From positions 4,092,001 through 4,156,000 of the forward strand of contig NC_051132.1 in assembly GCF_014839805.1 (NCBI RefSeq): a stretch of 64,000 nt of DNA. Reading direction: 5' to 3'. The translations under genes were made by a program, and so were the position numbers. The notes beneath the pieces are model-generated. The model worked only from the letters and a program-made list of their open reading frames with translations, was not told where the DNA came from and searched no databases. Every line of letters starts with the position of its first letter. The first letter of the stretch is position 1. Source of the DNA: Manduca sexta (Eukaryota > Arthropoda > Insecta > Lepidoptera > Sphingidae). Shown here piece after piece: positions 46,485-56,479 of the stretch.

Positions 46485-46880
46485 GCCGAATTTTGGCCAC
46501 GGCGGCCAATCTCAACGGAGAACCGCTAGGAGATATTTATGACACAAGTGTATGCTACAGGCATACACTTGTGTCATAAATACACGTCATAAGACACGCT
46601 AGAGGCATCTGAACTCTCTGTGCCTACACTCTCATATTTCATTGTGACAGCAATCCTCCATGGCCGGAGAAAGATTAGACGCAGGAGCAACGGCTTTACA
46701 TACTTTCCGAGGCATGAGGGTATCACACCGCCAATTTTCTGACTCTGAACTGCAACTAAATAATTTTTAAGATGGAAAAACCCATTCATAATTAATTTTG
46801 GCTCGACCCGGGATGTGAACCTAGAACGTAATAGTCGTACTCATACCGCATGCGTATCACATTTACGGAGCCGAGACAGT
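46485..46880 (-). mobile_element. tRNA-like SINE (SINE-C) with inverted insertion
   Basis: On the minus strand a B-box-like GGTTCACATCCCGGG (about 46,822-46,808) lies near the head. It is followed by TATGTAAAGCCGTTGCTCCT, TCTCCGGCCATGGAGGATTG and AATATGAGAGTGTAGGCACA, which I recall as a common lepidopteran SINE body. The 3' part runs ATATCTCCTAGCGGTTCTCC to GGCCGCCGTGGCC. A 22-bp perfect hairpin (46,534-46,582) interrupts the body. The 71- and 72-codon frames on this strand are readings of the repeat. Confidence 0.65.
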
Positions 46881-47263
46881 TCAGGCAAGTATATAAAAAT
46901 ACAGTTAATTCACTGTATGGTAACATTTCTGTGGCAGAGGCTTGAGCGTGTCGTTTCTCTACATAAACCCTATGGTTGTTCATAATACTTTGAATAAGCA
47001 AATATTGCAAAGCAATGCACTAGGCTTGCCAATCTGATAGATTAATGTCCCTTTCAATGAACATTCTTCAGTAATTAACTTGTTAACTATTTATCTCTTT
47101 GGCTCAAGAAAACAAACTATAACTGTCAGTAGTTAAAACACCAATTAATAGCGTTTATTAGTTAGGAAGTAATCATCGCGTCATTAGTCTGACATCGTTT
47201 ATAGTCTATGGATTAAAGGCTCTCGTGACTGATCTCCAAAGGGGCTGGAGTTAGGTAGGGGCC

Positions 47264-47470
47264 ATTAATAATAAATAAAAATAATATCAGCCTTGTATTA
47301 TATACTGTCCCACTGCTGGGCACGACCCTCCTCTACTACTGAGAGGGATTAGGCCTTAGTCCGCCACGCTGGCCTAGTGTGGATTGGTAGACTTCACACA
47401 CCCTCAAAATTCCTAGAGAACTTCTCAGGTACGCAGGTTTCCTGACTATGTTTTCATTCACCGTTAAGGG
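47264..47470 (-). mobile_element. SINE-B, 3' two-thirds
   Basis: From the (AAT)-rich tail and ATATCAGCCTTGTATTATAT through CTACTGAGAGGGATTAGGCC to TTCATTCACCGTTAAGGG the match to the reference is good. The tRNA-like head is absent, consistent with 5' truncation. Confidence 0.82.
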
Positions 47471-48003
47471 CCGTTAGTAAAAACTAAGTCGATTTATTTG
47501 TGCAATGTAAGTGAAATAGTGTATTGTACCCACATCCAAGTGAGAAACGAAATAAGGGTAAGAAAAGTTACGAGGAAAAATTTCAAACATAACACCCAGA
47601 TAAATACACTGGAAAACTTCCAACAAGCAGTCCAAAATAAAGAGTAACGACACAACTTGATTTCAACAATATGTTTTTCAACGCTGTCGTAAAATAACTA
47701 AGGTAATATATTCTACTCTTTCATGGGAACTGCAGTTGGCGTGCTGCCAACTAATGCGTTTGATGGCTCCGTTATGATGCCAAAGTGTTGTTATATAAAC
47801 TCAATGCATTTTAATGTTTGAGGTTTTATTTTCCTATAATATGGAAAATTTTCATACCTATAAGCTGGAGCGGTTGGTATCCTATGAGCATTAATATTTA
47901 AAAAAACGCTGCGAGTATTTGATCGGTAATTGGTTTCGCCTACAACTTCGCTAATAATACAAAACTCATAAACAATAGAAACACTAAAATCAGGATAATT
48001 TAA
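47471..48003. other. Unrecognised; minus-strand frame of 81 codons
   Basis: The frame 48,036-47,791 starts within the hairpin described next. It has no domain that I recognise. No second copy or neighbour supports it as a gene. Confidence 0.4.
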
Positions 48004-48081
48004 AGATTCTGATAAAACGTCCAACAGCTCTACCATATCTGATGGTGTATGGTAGGGCTGTTAGAAATTTCATCAGAATCT
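48004..48081. ncRNA. Candidate microRNA-precursor-like hairpin
   Basis: Two 34-nt arms (48,004-48,037 and 48,048-48,081) pair around a 10-nt loop with four mismatches and one G-T pair. The outer 10 bp (AGATTCTGAT with ATCAGAATCT) and most of the loop-proximal 15 bp (AACAGCTCTACCATA with TATGGTAGGGCTGTT) are paired; mismatches cluster in the middle. Size, loop and mismatch pattern fit an insect pre-miRNA. No known miRNA seed is recognised, and an aged fold-back insertion or a tiny MITE would look the same. Either strand could be transcribed. Confidence 0.35.
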
Positions 48082-48899
48082 GTGAAGTAATTAATGTTTA
48101 TAATCTCCAAGTATAATGGTCAATTGATGCATTTAAATTTGTTCATTTAACTTTGACTTTTTTAAATTATTAAAATTGGATTATGTTTAAACTACGTTAA
48201 ATATTTATATTTAAATGAAACATTCTCATTTACCATTTTAGCCTCCTTTATGTGTTTTTCAATTCTCCTAAGGATATTTTTATTACCAATAACAAATGGC
48301 AGATTTTGATCATCATATTAATTATACAACTGTTTTATATACATATATCCTACAGACGGCTTGTTACAATTTTAATATTATTTAACTGATTACAGTTACC
48401 ACTCTGACGTATGAAGAATCAATTCACATATAGATTTCAAATTTATATAGAACTACGGCAATTGAATATGTCCTTATAGTTTAAAATGTGACAATACGAT
48501 AAGAAAACAACACCAATTCGATTAAATCTCGCTAACTAAACACGCCCATGGCTTTGAACTCAAATACGCGCATTGGAAAGTGCCTCTCGACTTTTCCTTT
48601 TCTCGTAAGAGCGTGATATGCACATTAGAGTTTAGAAACCGTGCCATAAATGTTTACGAAAATATATGATATTTTAATACTCCGGACTAAAGAAACCATA
48701 TATGAGTCCTACTGACGCAAATAAATAAATTATAGGAAAGGAAATCAACCATACAACTCCTAAGCTATAATAAAGGTGACTTTATAAAAATGTATCTGAT
48801 TTAGGCCATGTTTAAGCTTGCTCTTTATTACGAAAATGACGTTTACAAAGATAGGTACGATTTGTACCTCTAAATACACAATATTGAGATGGTGGTCAT
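48082..48899. other. No recognisable gene or repeat
   Basis: Plain A+T-rich DNA. Confidence 0.55.
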
Positions 48900-49067
48900 T
48901 TAAAATAATATCATCATCATCATCTCAGCCACAGTAACTCCACTGCTGAACATAGGCCTCCCCCAAGGATCTCCACGTCGACCTGTTGGAAGCGGCCTGC
49001 ATCCAGCGACTTCCTGCGACCTTAGCCAGGAAGTCGCTGGTTGGTATATTATTACTTAAAATAATAT
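48900..49067 (-). mobile_element. 5'-truncated RTE-type LINE with 12-bp target duplication and filler
   Basis: TTAAAATAATAT at 48,900-48,911 recurs at 49,056-49,067. On the minus strand the insert reads in frame KVAGSRWMQAASNRSTWRSL, GEAYVQQWSYCG, stop, then (GAT)n. This is an RTE-clade C-terminus of a subfamily different from the 20.4- and 56.5-kb copies. Between the LINE's 5' edge and the duplication lie about 17 bp. They are the inverse of the neighbouring genomic flank and create the hairpin GGTTGGTATATTATT/AATAATATACCAACC (49,039-49,074). Confidence 0.85.
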
Positions 49068-49074
49068 ACCAACC

Positions 49075-49128
49075 TGCTATTGTATACTATATCTTTCCTG
49101 GACACTGATCTTCTCTACTAATGAGAAG
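49075..49128 (-). mobile_element. SINE-B fragment, strongly diverged
   Basis: CTGCTATTGTATACTATATC and CTTCTCTACTAATGAGAAGG parallel CCTGTATTATATACTTGCCC and CCTCTACTACTGAGAGG of the reference copy in spacing and order. Only the 3' third remains. Confidence 0.5.
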
Positions 49129-49129
49129 G

Positions 49130-50548
49130 GTTTTTCATTTTAATATAAATTACTCATTAAAGAACAAAGTTATTACCATTGTTATATACGCTAATAATCA
49201 CTTATTCAATCCGATCTGTACAGATGTGACAATGTATTCAACCCGAACGGACCAAACAATCAAGTATACAGTCAATAACCGATGGAATTATTCTGCTGCG
49301 TCAAAGCTTGGAAACTGTGTCGTTGAGATCTCTCCGCAATCATTTGTATAGTTTTAATACTATTACTTTAGCTGGCTTTTCTCCTATATTTACATACATA
49401 TTTACTTGCGATTATTTTAATTTTTTTTTTATTTAACTAGCTATACTAATTTTAAGAGTTGATAGGGACCAAATATTCATATAACCTCACTCCGGTCTGT
49501 ATTGTTGTCAATCTACAACTTTACATTTCCTTCGTGACGTGATTGGGTACGTCGCTGCTTTAATGTCAAGGTCATTTTAAGTCATGATTAGAGAGTATCA
49601 ACCACAAGTATATGAAATGAATTTTATTTTCAATATGATTAATTGATTGAATATAAACTGCAAAAGAAACAGACGTCTTTAAAATTTTCTGGGTATTCCG
49701 AGTATCGTCCATAATGCATTGTGTAGCTGGTGGATGCGGTTACAGTACATTACAGTATAGTAATGTGCTGAAAGTACTGGCGCCTATGCGTCGATGTATG
49801 ATGCATGAATTACCGTTACCTTCTACGTTTATGAACATCTGCAAACTGTTTTTTATTTAAATTATATTACCTATTGTGTAGACGTCTCTTTTAGCATTAA
49901 GGTAACCTGATAATCCCGTGGTGAAGTTTGCTGACAAGAAGACTATGCTCAGGCGGTACGTTAATTGTTATTGATATCCTAAATCGAAAATTTGAGCTAG
50001 ATCCAGTTAATTTGTACGCTGTTAAATACTTGTGTACCAGCTTGGTATCGTAATTATGATATTTGGAAATTTATATATTTACGTACTTTCAACCCGATTT
50101 ATATAATTAAAAGGTGAATTGGACAAAGGTTGAATAGATTCAATTATTATCGATTGTAACAACTTATTATTTTTGTAAACAGTCTAGGAAAATCCGGAGC
50201 TACTAGATACATATTAAAAATATGTTTCACACATTCACACAACGTTTGTAATGAACAAAAAAATCTAGTCTAAATTTTTGTTATATTTGTCATCAAAAAT
50301 ATATTGAATAATTAAATATTTCTATTCTATAATAAAAAAGTTTTTAATATGCCACCGCAGTTTCATTCTTCGCTATAATAAAAACATCGTAAGATCTATA
50401 TTACATATTATATCAGTGGCGAAGTGTGAAATTTTTTAAAAGGTAACCCGAGGCAAAAAAAATTGGCCATATATAACATATCGCGGCCAATTGAACAAAA
50501 AATAAAAACTAAGACAAACGTTAATAAACTTAAAATTCTATTTTCTTT
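49130..50548. other. Mostly unrecognised; possible DNA-transposon end
   Basis: CAGTGGCGAAGTGTGAAATT at about 50,415-50,434 resembles the CAGTGGCG starts of some DNA transposons, but no matching inverted end is found. A 76-codon frame (49,121-49,351) shows no known domain. Confidence 0.4.
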
Positions 50549-50581
50549 GATTCCTACCGTATTCCCCATACGGTAGGAATC
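50549..50581. repeat. Perfect 14-bp hairpin, 5-nt loop
   Basis: GATTCCTACCGTAT (50,549-50,562) and its reverse complement (50,568-50,581) flank TCCCC. There is no T-run after it and no gene before it, so it is not a bacterial-type terminator. It fits a short fold-back insertion. Confidence 0.8.
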
Positions 50582-50631
50582 GGATTGTATGGACGCTCTG
50601 CCACTGTATTATATCCATATTATCTTGTATT

Positions 50632-50740
50632 TCAAGGTATTAGATGGTGTTTCTACTGTTTATGGGCGGTCGTATCGCTTATCAGCAAGCGAACGGCAAG
50701 CCCGTCTCATCATTCACAGCAGTAAAAAAAATCTATGGCC
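50632..50740 (+). repeat. Dispersed repeat, family D
   Basis: AGATGGTGTTTCTACTGTTT, ATGGGCGGTCGTATCGCTTA and GCGAACGGCAAGCCCGTCTC, then an A-run at about 50,725, match 20,918-21,122 in reverse orientation. The ordered body and A-rich end suggest a retroposon tail. Confidence 0.6.
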
Positions 50741-52059
50741 AATTATAATTGATGTCTTGATACCTCTGCTGCGAAGATACAGGTTTCGCTGAACAACGTC
50801 TTCGATGGCTGTAGACGACAATTAAAAGTAATTATTGCACCTGTCATTATGAAATACGCACCAACCCCACGTCGTTGTATCCAGAACCGTTTCCTTTTAT
50901 ATCAAAGTAGTGCCTTTTACATCCGATGTTACATTCTCGAGCGCTAATTAAATCTTTACGACGCCAACTTGGTGACAGATTTATTTAATATAGTATAATT
51001 TAATATAGTACATGAATATGGATACTCGAGGTGAAAAGTTGCTGAGAATAAGCGAAATGCTGATTCTGATTCTTCGTGTAGATCGTGGTTTTAAACTATT
51101 GTTAAATTGCAGTCTGTTTCATATACCTCCATATTACGATTCACAGATAAAGTGTCACGCAGACGCTGCCAAAAATACGATGAAAATAACAGATATTAAA
51201 GTTGATAACGGCATCTAATAGGCACCTGAATTTCAACAAAATTATTTAGTTAAATAATTAACATGTAAACAGATATTAAAATAATTTTGTTTTTATTGCT
51301 TTTGCAATCATATTTCTAATTAACAAGACAATGTCGTAAATCACCGCAAATACAAAACGTACTAGAATTATTTCACACCCATAACGGAATAATGTAATTC
51401 CAACTAGAATATAATTCGAAGAGTTTAACATAATAAAACATTTGGTACATTGAAATGCACGGCAAATGGATTCAGGAGCGTTGGCACGCCGCGATACCGT
51501 GGTGCGCAACGTGACGAACCTAATGTCTGCTGAAACGTTTATACATATACTTACAAGCCAGGGATCAGTTGGTACTACTTAAAGTTTCTTTTAAAATCAG
51601 CTGGAAACAGGCTACTTCTATCAAGTCGATCTGGGAATTCGGTTTGCTAGTAGGATATTTGTGTCCGATCACCGTACACAAGATGTAGAAGCCGCTTGTT
51701 GGGTTGTTGCGTTCAGGTATCAGCTTGTGTATATCCGGTTTCAAACAGGGTGGCATATTTGTGTCGACTAGAGATAATTAATAATTATCTCTCGTCAGTT
51801 AACACTACCTGGACCTCACACCGCTCACATCATAGGGGCACATTTTCACCAGCAAATGTCATTATTAAATTTTTCTACCTAAAAGAATTAACTGCCACTT
51901 GAATTAGAACGTGTAGGTACAATTAATTAATCATTATTAGACTTGTCTAGTCGATTGCCATTTTGATTAGATTGTCTGCATTATTATGACGTCAATGTAT
52001 AAAAAGTCGCATTGTAAAATATGCAAAAACTAAAAACATAAATATATTTTTATGAAAAC
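50741..52059. other. No recognisable gene or repeat
   Basis: Chance frames of 63-77 codons only. A small inverted repeat AGAGATAATT-AAT-AATTATCTCT lies at about 51,771-51,793. Confidence 0.5.
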
Positions 52060-52352
52060 AATAGGTGTTGCTCGTGGCTTTACTCGCCTTAAAACTTTTC
52101 CATAAAAATAGTACCTAAATCACTGTATCGATCCCTAGCACCATTTATGGCACCATAAATGGTGCTAGGGATGCATTCATCTATTTAAAGAAAGAAATTA
52201 AAAAAAGAAATTCTATGAGAACAAATATCCGGAATAAAATGTAGCTTATACGTCAATCTAAGATATGGTTTAAACCCATGCTAAATTCCATCCAAATCCG
52301 CTTAGCCGCTTCGGTATCAACTTCTTACAAACATTCAAACATTTTCACATAT
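52060..52352 (-). mobile_element. Helitron-type element (type 2), 3' portion, with inverted insertion
   Basis: GTGTTGCTCGTGGCTTTACT, CATGCTAAATTCCATCCAAA, TCCGCTTAGCCGCTTCGGTA and TTCTTACAAACATTCAAACA follow the order of the copy at 7,616. The end is mutated (ATAG for CTAG). A perfect hairpin of 20-bp arms with a 2-nt loop (52,131-52,172) sits inside it. Confidence 0.6.
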
Positions 52353-52474
52353 ATATGCTTTGTTACGATGTCTTTCCTCAGTGCCCAGTGCATAACATGT
52401 AGAGAACACGCTGCGCAGACGCATGATTATTTGGTAAAGGAGTTAAATACAAATAACACGTCACTGGTTTTAAG

Positions 52475-52560
52475 GCATATGGTTTGTGGTCTGGAAGTTC
52501 CTGGGTTTCCAGATCGGGTAATAGTCTGTGCGGGAATTTCAGACACATTACCTGGAATTC
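52475..52560 (+). repeat. Possible SINE-related fragment
   Basis: GGTCTGGAAGTTCCTGGGTT followed by TCCAGATCGGGTAATA resembles the B-box area of tRNA-derived SINEs (TTCCTGGGTTCGAATCCC type) but is too degraded to assign. Frames of 98 and 92 codons (52,278-52,574 and 52,528-52,806) overlap it and show no known domain. Confidence 0.3.
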
Positions 52561-53599
52561 AACATATTATGTGACGCTGGAAAATATTATGTGAATATGT
52601 TGCGCCCGCGCCACATTTGTAATAAACTAATTTACAAAGTGGATAGACGACATACTAAAGATCGTAAGAAATCACTAAATGTAGGCCCAATCGAACAGGT
52701 TGGTCTGGAAATCAGGACAGGCGTATGTTCAGCCGTGGACATCCTGAGGCTGATGAAGGAAACATGGAAAAAAACATTTAAAGTAAATTATGTACTGAAC
52801 TTATAAACTTTAATACAGAATTATAGTTATTTTCGTAGATCTTTACATCAACGTCATGATTTTGGAATATGTTTGGTTATATATTTATATCAATCAACAC
52901 GTTACATTTATAAATTCTTATTCGTAGTCTGAAGGAAATGTAATATATAAATACTTAGTTCGTATATTGAACTAGTTTGTAAACTGCTAATTGTATATAT
53001 TTGCAGATTTTTTTTACACTTTTAAATTCAAATTTAGAACGTGTTCAAATCTCGGGAGTCACTTGAGGATAAGGACTCACTGCTTAAGAACGGTTTTTAG
53101 CAGTAAGCAGAGTTCTTGCTCAGAAACAACAAAGGTTTTTTTAATGCTTGGAAAAAATTCTTCATGTCTCAAATGTTATTTCTTAGATCAACGTACACTA
53201 TTTTATTAATTGTACAATTAATTGGCCTATAGTTTAATCAATACATATATAATCATTGATCAGTATCGCTTAAGTGATGATTACTGGTGTAAAAATGGTA
53301 AGTCATTATATTTTCCACAAGAATCGCATTCACTTAGATAAATAAAATATAATTACTGTCAGAAACAACATAATTCGCGTATAAATGGTCGATAGAACTA
53401 AATACGTAATATTTTATACAAATAATATACGTGCCCAATGACCTAATGTTATTTATAATATGTAAAGTACATATAAATGCTCTTTTATTTTGTAATACTG
53501 TTCAATTAAATACACGAGTCAACAATTGACGATCGAATTAATTATTTCCTGGTCAATTTAACTGTAACTAACTAGAATATTCGGATGTCTTTTTAGTTA
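52561..53599. other. No recognisable gene or repeat
   Basis: A+T-rich. The 72-codon frame at 52,991-53,209 carries no motif. Confidence 0.5.
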
Positions 53600-54617
53600 T
53601 CTATACTATTATATAAAGCTGAAGAGTTTGTTTGTTTGTTTGTTTGTTTGTTTGAACGCGCTAATCTCAGGAACTACCGGTCCAAACTGAAAAATTCTTT
53701 TTGCGTTGGATAGCCCTATGTTCGTGGAGTGCTATAGGCTATATATCATCACGCTATACCCGATAGGAGCGGAGCAGTAATGCCTATCTCAGGAACTACC
53801 GGTCCGAACTGAAAAATTCTTTTGCATTGGATAGCCCTTTGTTCGTGGAGTGCTATAGGCTATATATCATCACGCTATACCCAATAGGAACGGAGCAGTA
53901 ATGGCTAATCTCAGGAACTACCGGTCCAAACCGAAAAATTCTTTTGCGTTGGATAGCCTTTTGTTCGTGGAGTGCTATAGGCTATATATCATCACGCTAT
54001 ACCCAATAGGAGCAGAGCAGTAATGGCTAATCTCAGAAACTAGGAGTTTGAACTGAATAATTATTTTTGTGTTGGATAGCCCTTTGTTCCTGGAATGCTA
54101 TAGGCTATATATATCATCACGCTATGCCCAATAGGAGCGGAGCAGTAATCGCTAATCTCAGGTACTACCGGTTCGAACTGAAAAAATATTTTTGTGTTGG
54201 ATAGCCCTTTGTTCCTGGAGTGCTATAGGTTATATATCGTCACGCTATGACCAATAGGAGCGGAGCAGTAATGAAACATGATGCAAAAACGGGGACAATT
54301 TATTAGTTTTGAGAGCCTCTGTTGCGTGCGCTGCGTAAACGGTTAAAGTTATGCAACAATAATGTATGACGGGATTGTTCCTCTTTTAGAGTTCTACAAA
54401 AATATATCATAAAACAAAGTCCCCCGCTGCATCGGTCTGCCCGAACGTGTTAAACTCAAAAACTACCCAACGTATTAGGATAAAATTTGGCATGGAGACA
54501 GTTTGAGACCCTGGGAAGAACATAGGCTCCCGGGAAAATATATAGCGTGACTTTTATAACGGAAAACTTTAGCCCGAAAAACTTTATAACGCGGGCGGAG
54601 CCGCGGGCAAAAGCTAG
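53600..54617 (+). mobile_element. Non-autonomous Helitron, full length (about 1.0 kb)
   Basis: It starts A|TCTATACTATTATATAAAGC and ends GCCGCGGGCAAAAGCTAG|T, so both host bases are as expected for Helitron insertion. Seven TTTG units follow the 5' end. Five internal units begin near 53,661, 53,783, 53,905, 54,027 and 54,152 and end near 54,273. The single-copy 3' part contains AAACTACCCAACGTATTAGG, TTTGAGACCCTGGGAAGAAC and CTTTAGCCCGAAAAAC. It is the mirror of the copy at 44,610, about 8 kb away. No protein is encoded. Confidence 0.88.
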
Positions 54618-54927
54618 TACTGTTATATAAAACTGAACATTTTGTTTGTTTGAACGCGCTAATCTCAAGAACTACTGGTTCGAATTGGAAAATTCTTTTA
54701 GTGTTTGATAACCCATTTATCGAGGAAGGCTATAGGCTGTATAACCTCACACTGTGACCACCAATGAAAAATGTCACAGAAACGGCGAAATTTTATTCCT
54801 TTTGAGAGCTTCAGTTGCGCTGCGTAAACGGTTAAATTACGCAACAAATATGTATGACGTAATTGTTCCTCTTAAAAAGTTCTAGAAAATATAAAAAAGT
54901 CAGTGTTCTAAAGTCCCACACCGCATC
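54618..54927 (+). mobile_element. Second Helitron, head-to-tail with the first, 3'-truncated
   Basis: Directly after the CTAG end of the previous element comes TACTGTTATATAAAACTGAA, matching the 5' end of the family from its sixth base or so. TTTGTTTGTTTGAACGCGCT, ATCTCAAGAACTACTGG and a single degenerate internal unit follow, then GTAAACGGTTAAATTACGCA and AATTGTTCCTCTTAAA. Similarity ends near CCGCATC. It is more diverged than its neighbour. Confidence 0.75.
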
Positions 54928-55605
54928 AAATTAATATATTATAACACGACACACTGTAACACTTAATAACGAATGCAAAGAATGCTTTTATTTTAAGTCT
55001 TATAAGAATTTGCATTATACTGTTTTTCTATGTTCAATAATGGACACCCCTGTAGCCGATAATTATGAATCTTTTTTAAATAATAGTCTAAAAACTTGAA
55101 CAATTTTTTATTTGTTTACAGTATATCGAATATAATGAAAATAGACGGAGGGCTATATAGTACGATGGCGTGCTGTGACGCATCCGCCGATGAGGCGCTT
55201 GCGAAATATATTCGCCTGTTTAATTCCGCATAATCACTATCACACTGGAAAACGATCATTAATATTAAACTGTTTCGCAATCCAACGGAGACAATTTAGT
55301 TTTATAATAATGTTTTTCTGCTGTTCTTTTAAACTCGATGTGTCTTATATGCATTAACGAATTTACACTGATGGATTTAGATACAAATTACAAAGTAAAC
55401 CTGAAATACTAAGGTTTTAAAAAAGTGTTTATTAATTACTTATGGGGATCTGTTACCTACATATTGGATTTTTTATTTCATATGTGTTGTCTTGTTAGAA
55501 TCTTTATTACGTAATAATAAATCTGATCGGCCATAATAAGTGTTCTTATTTGCCAAGTCTTTTCCGTAGTTTTTTTTTCATATATCAATTAAATCAATGC
55601 GCCAT
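54928..55605. other. No recognisable gene or repeat
   Basis: A+T-rich. A CpG-containing spot at about 55,160-55,210 overlaps a 60-codon frame without motif. Confidence 0.45.
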
Positions 55606-55872
55606 TAACACACACATACAAACACAAACCCACACACACATCAGGCATTTATCTCCGAAGGGGTAGGCAGAGGTGCAACCAAGACACTCGCTTTACGCCT
55701 ACTATTCCATCCCATGATGTGTTAGCGAGCGAGCCTCGTTATATCTAGCATAAATTCCAAACTCCGAGCTGACATTGGGTAAAAAAACCCAATATCACTT
55801 TGTCCGACTTGGGATCCGAACCCAGGACTTCGTACCGCGCACGTAATACCACTACCCCATCGAGGTCTGTAT
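55606..55872 (-). mobile_element. SINE-A, full-length copy
   Basis: On the minus strand: A box TGGGGTAGTGG, B box GGTTCGGATCCC, then AGTGATATTGGGTTTTTTTA, CCAATGTCAGCTCGGAG, GAGGCTCGCTCGCTAACACA, TACCCCTTCGGAG, and a (TG)-rich tail. In this copy GGGTTTTTTTACCC is a small inverted repeat. No clear target duplication is seen. Confidence 0.87.
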
Positions 55873-56479
55873 ATTATATATAGATCTCAATTTTGCTATT
55901 ATCCCCCACGATATCATTCCCCATCACCTCATATGTGGCCGAGTGACTTCACAGTTGGCACACAACATCCAGATACCCTGTTTGATAACAAACGCACAAT
56001 TTGCCAACACGTGGCCAATGCGGCTCGGTTATGAATTGCTAAATGCCCATGCGCACTGCATGTGACACGCATGTTTTATGGATCGGCTATTTATAAAATA
56101 ATCTTGCCAACTCCATTGTTACATTTATCCCACTTCGTAATATTATTTGAATTGTATTACATTTATTCGATTTTCGTACTAATTATCTTCTATGCTGGCT
56201 GTGATAGGTGCCTATAATGTCTGTGTGGACTAAGATCAGTCTGAGTCTTACTCATACTCTTCCCAATACATCTCCCCGTAACTTAAAATTCGCGTGACGC
56301 GTGTGGTCCGTCGCTTTTATGTGGCCATCTTTCCTCAACCTTCCCTATATATATTAGATTTATATTATACTTTGAATGCAATGAGTAGTTTTAGCGTGAT
56401 ATGTAAAGGAAAATTTGAGCAAAGGACAAAAAAATTGAAACTGTTGTTTAATGTTGTAGTAAATAAAGGAGAGGGCTAT
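55873..56479. other. No recognisable gene
   Basis: The 84-codon frame 56,294-56,548 runs into the LINE below and is not a host gene. The upstream part may be old LINE sequence, but I cannot confirm it. Confidence 0.4.

Noticed and set aside
49003..49040. First hairpin (CCAGCGACTTCCTG / CAGGAAGTCGCTGG) as a template-switch event
   Set aside because: Both arms read as ordinary LINE coding sequence (DFLAKVAGSRW), so the pairing is probably fortuitous; only the adjacent flank-derived hairpin is kept.
50549..50581. Rho-independent terminator
   Set aside because: The window is eukaryotic, there is no T-run after the stem and no gene before it.
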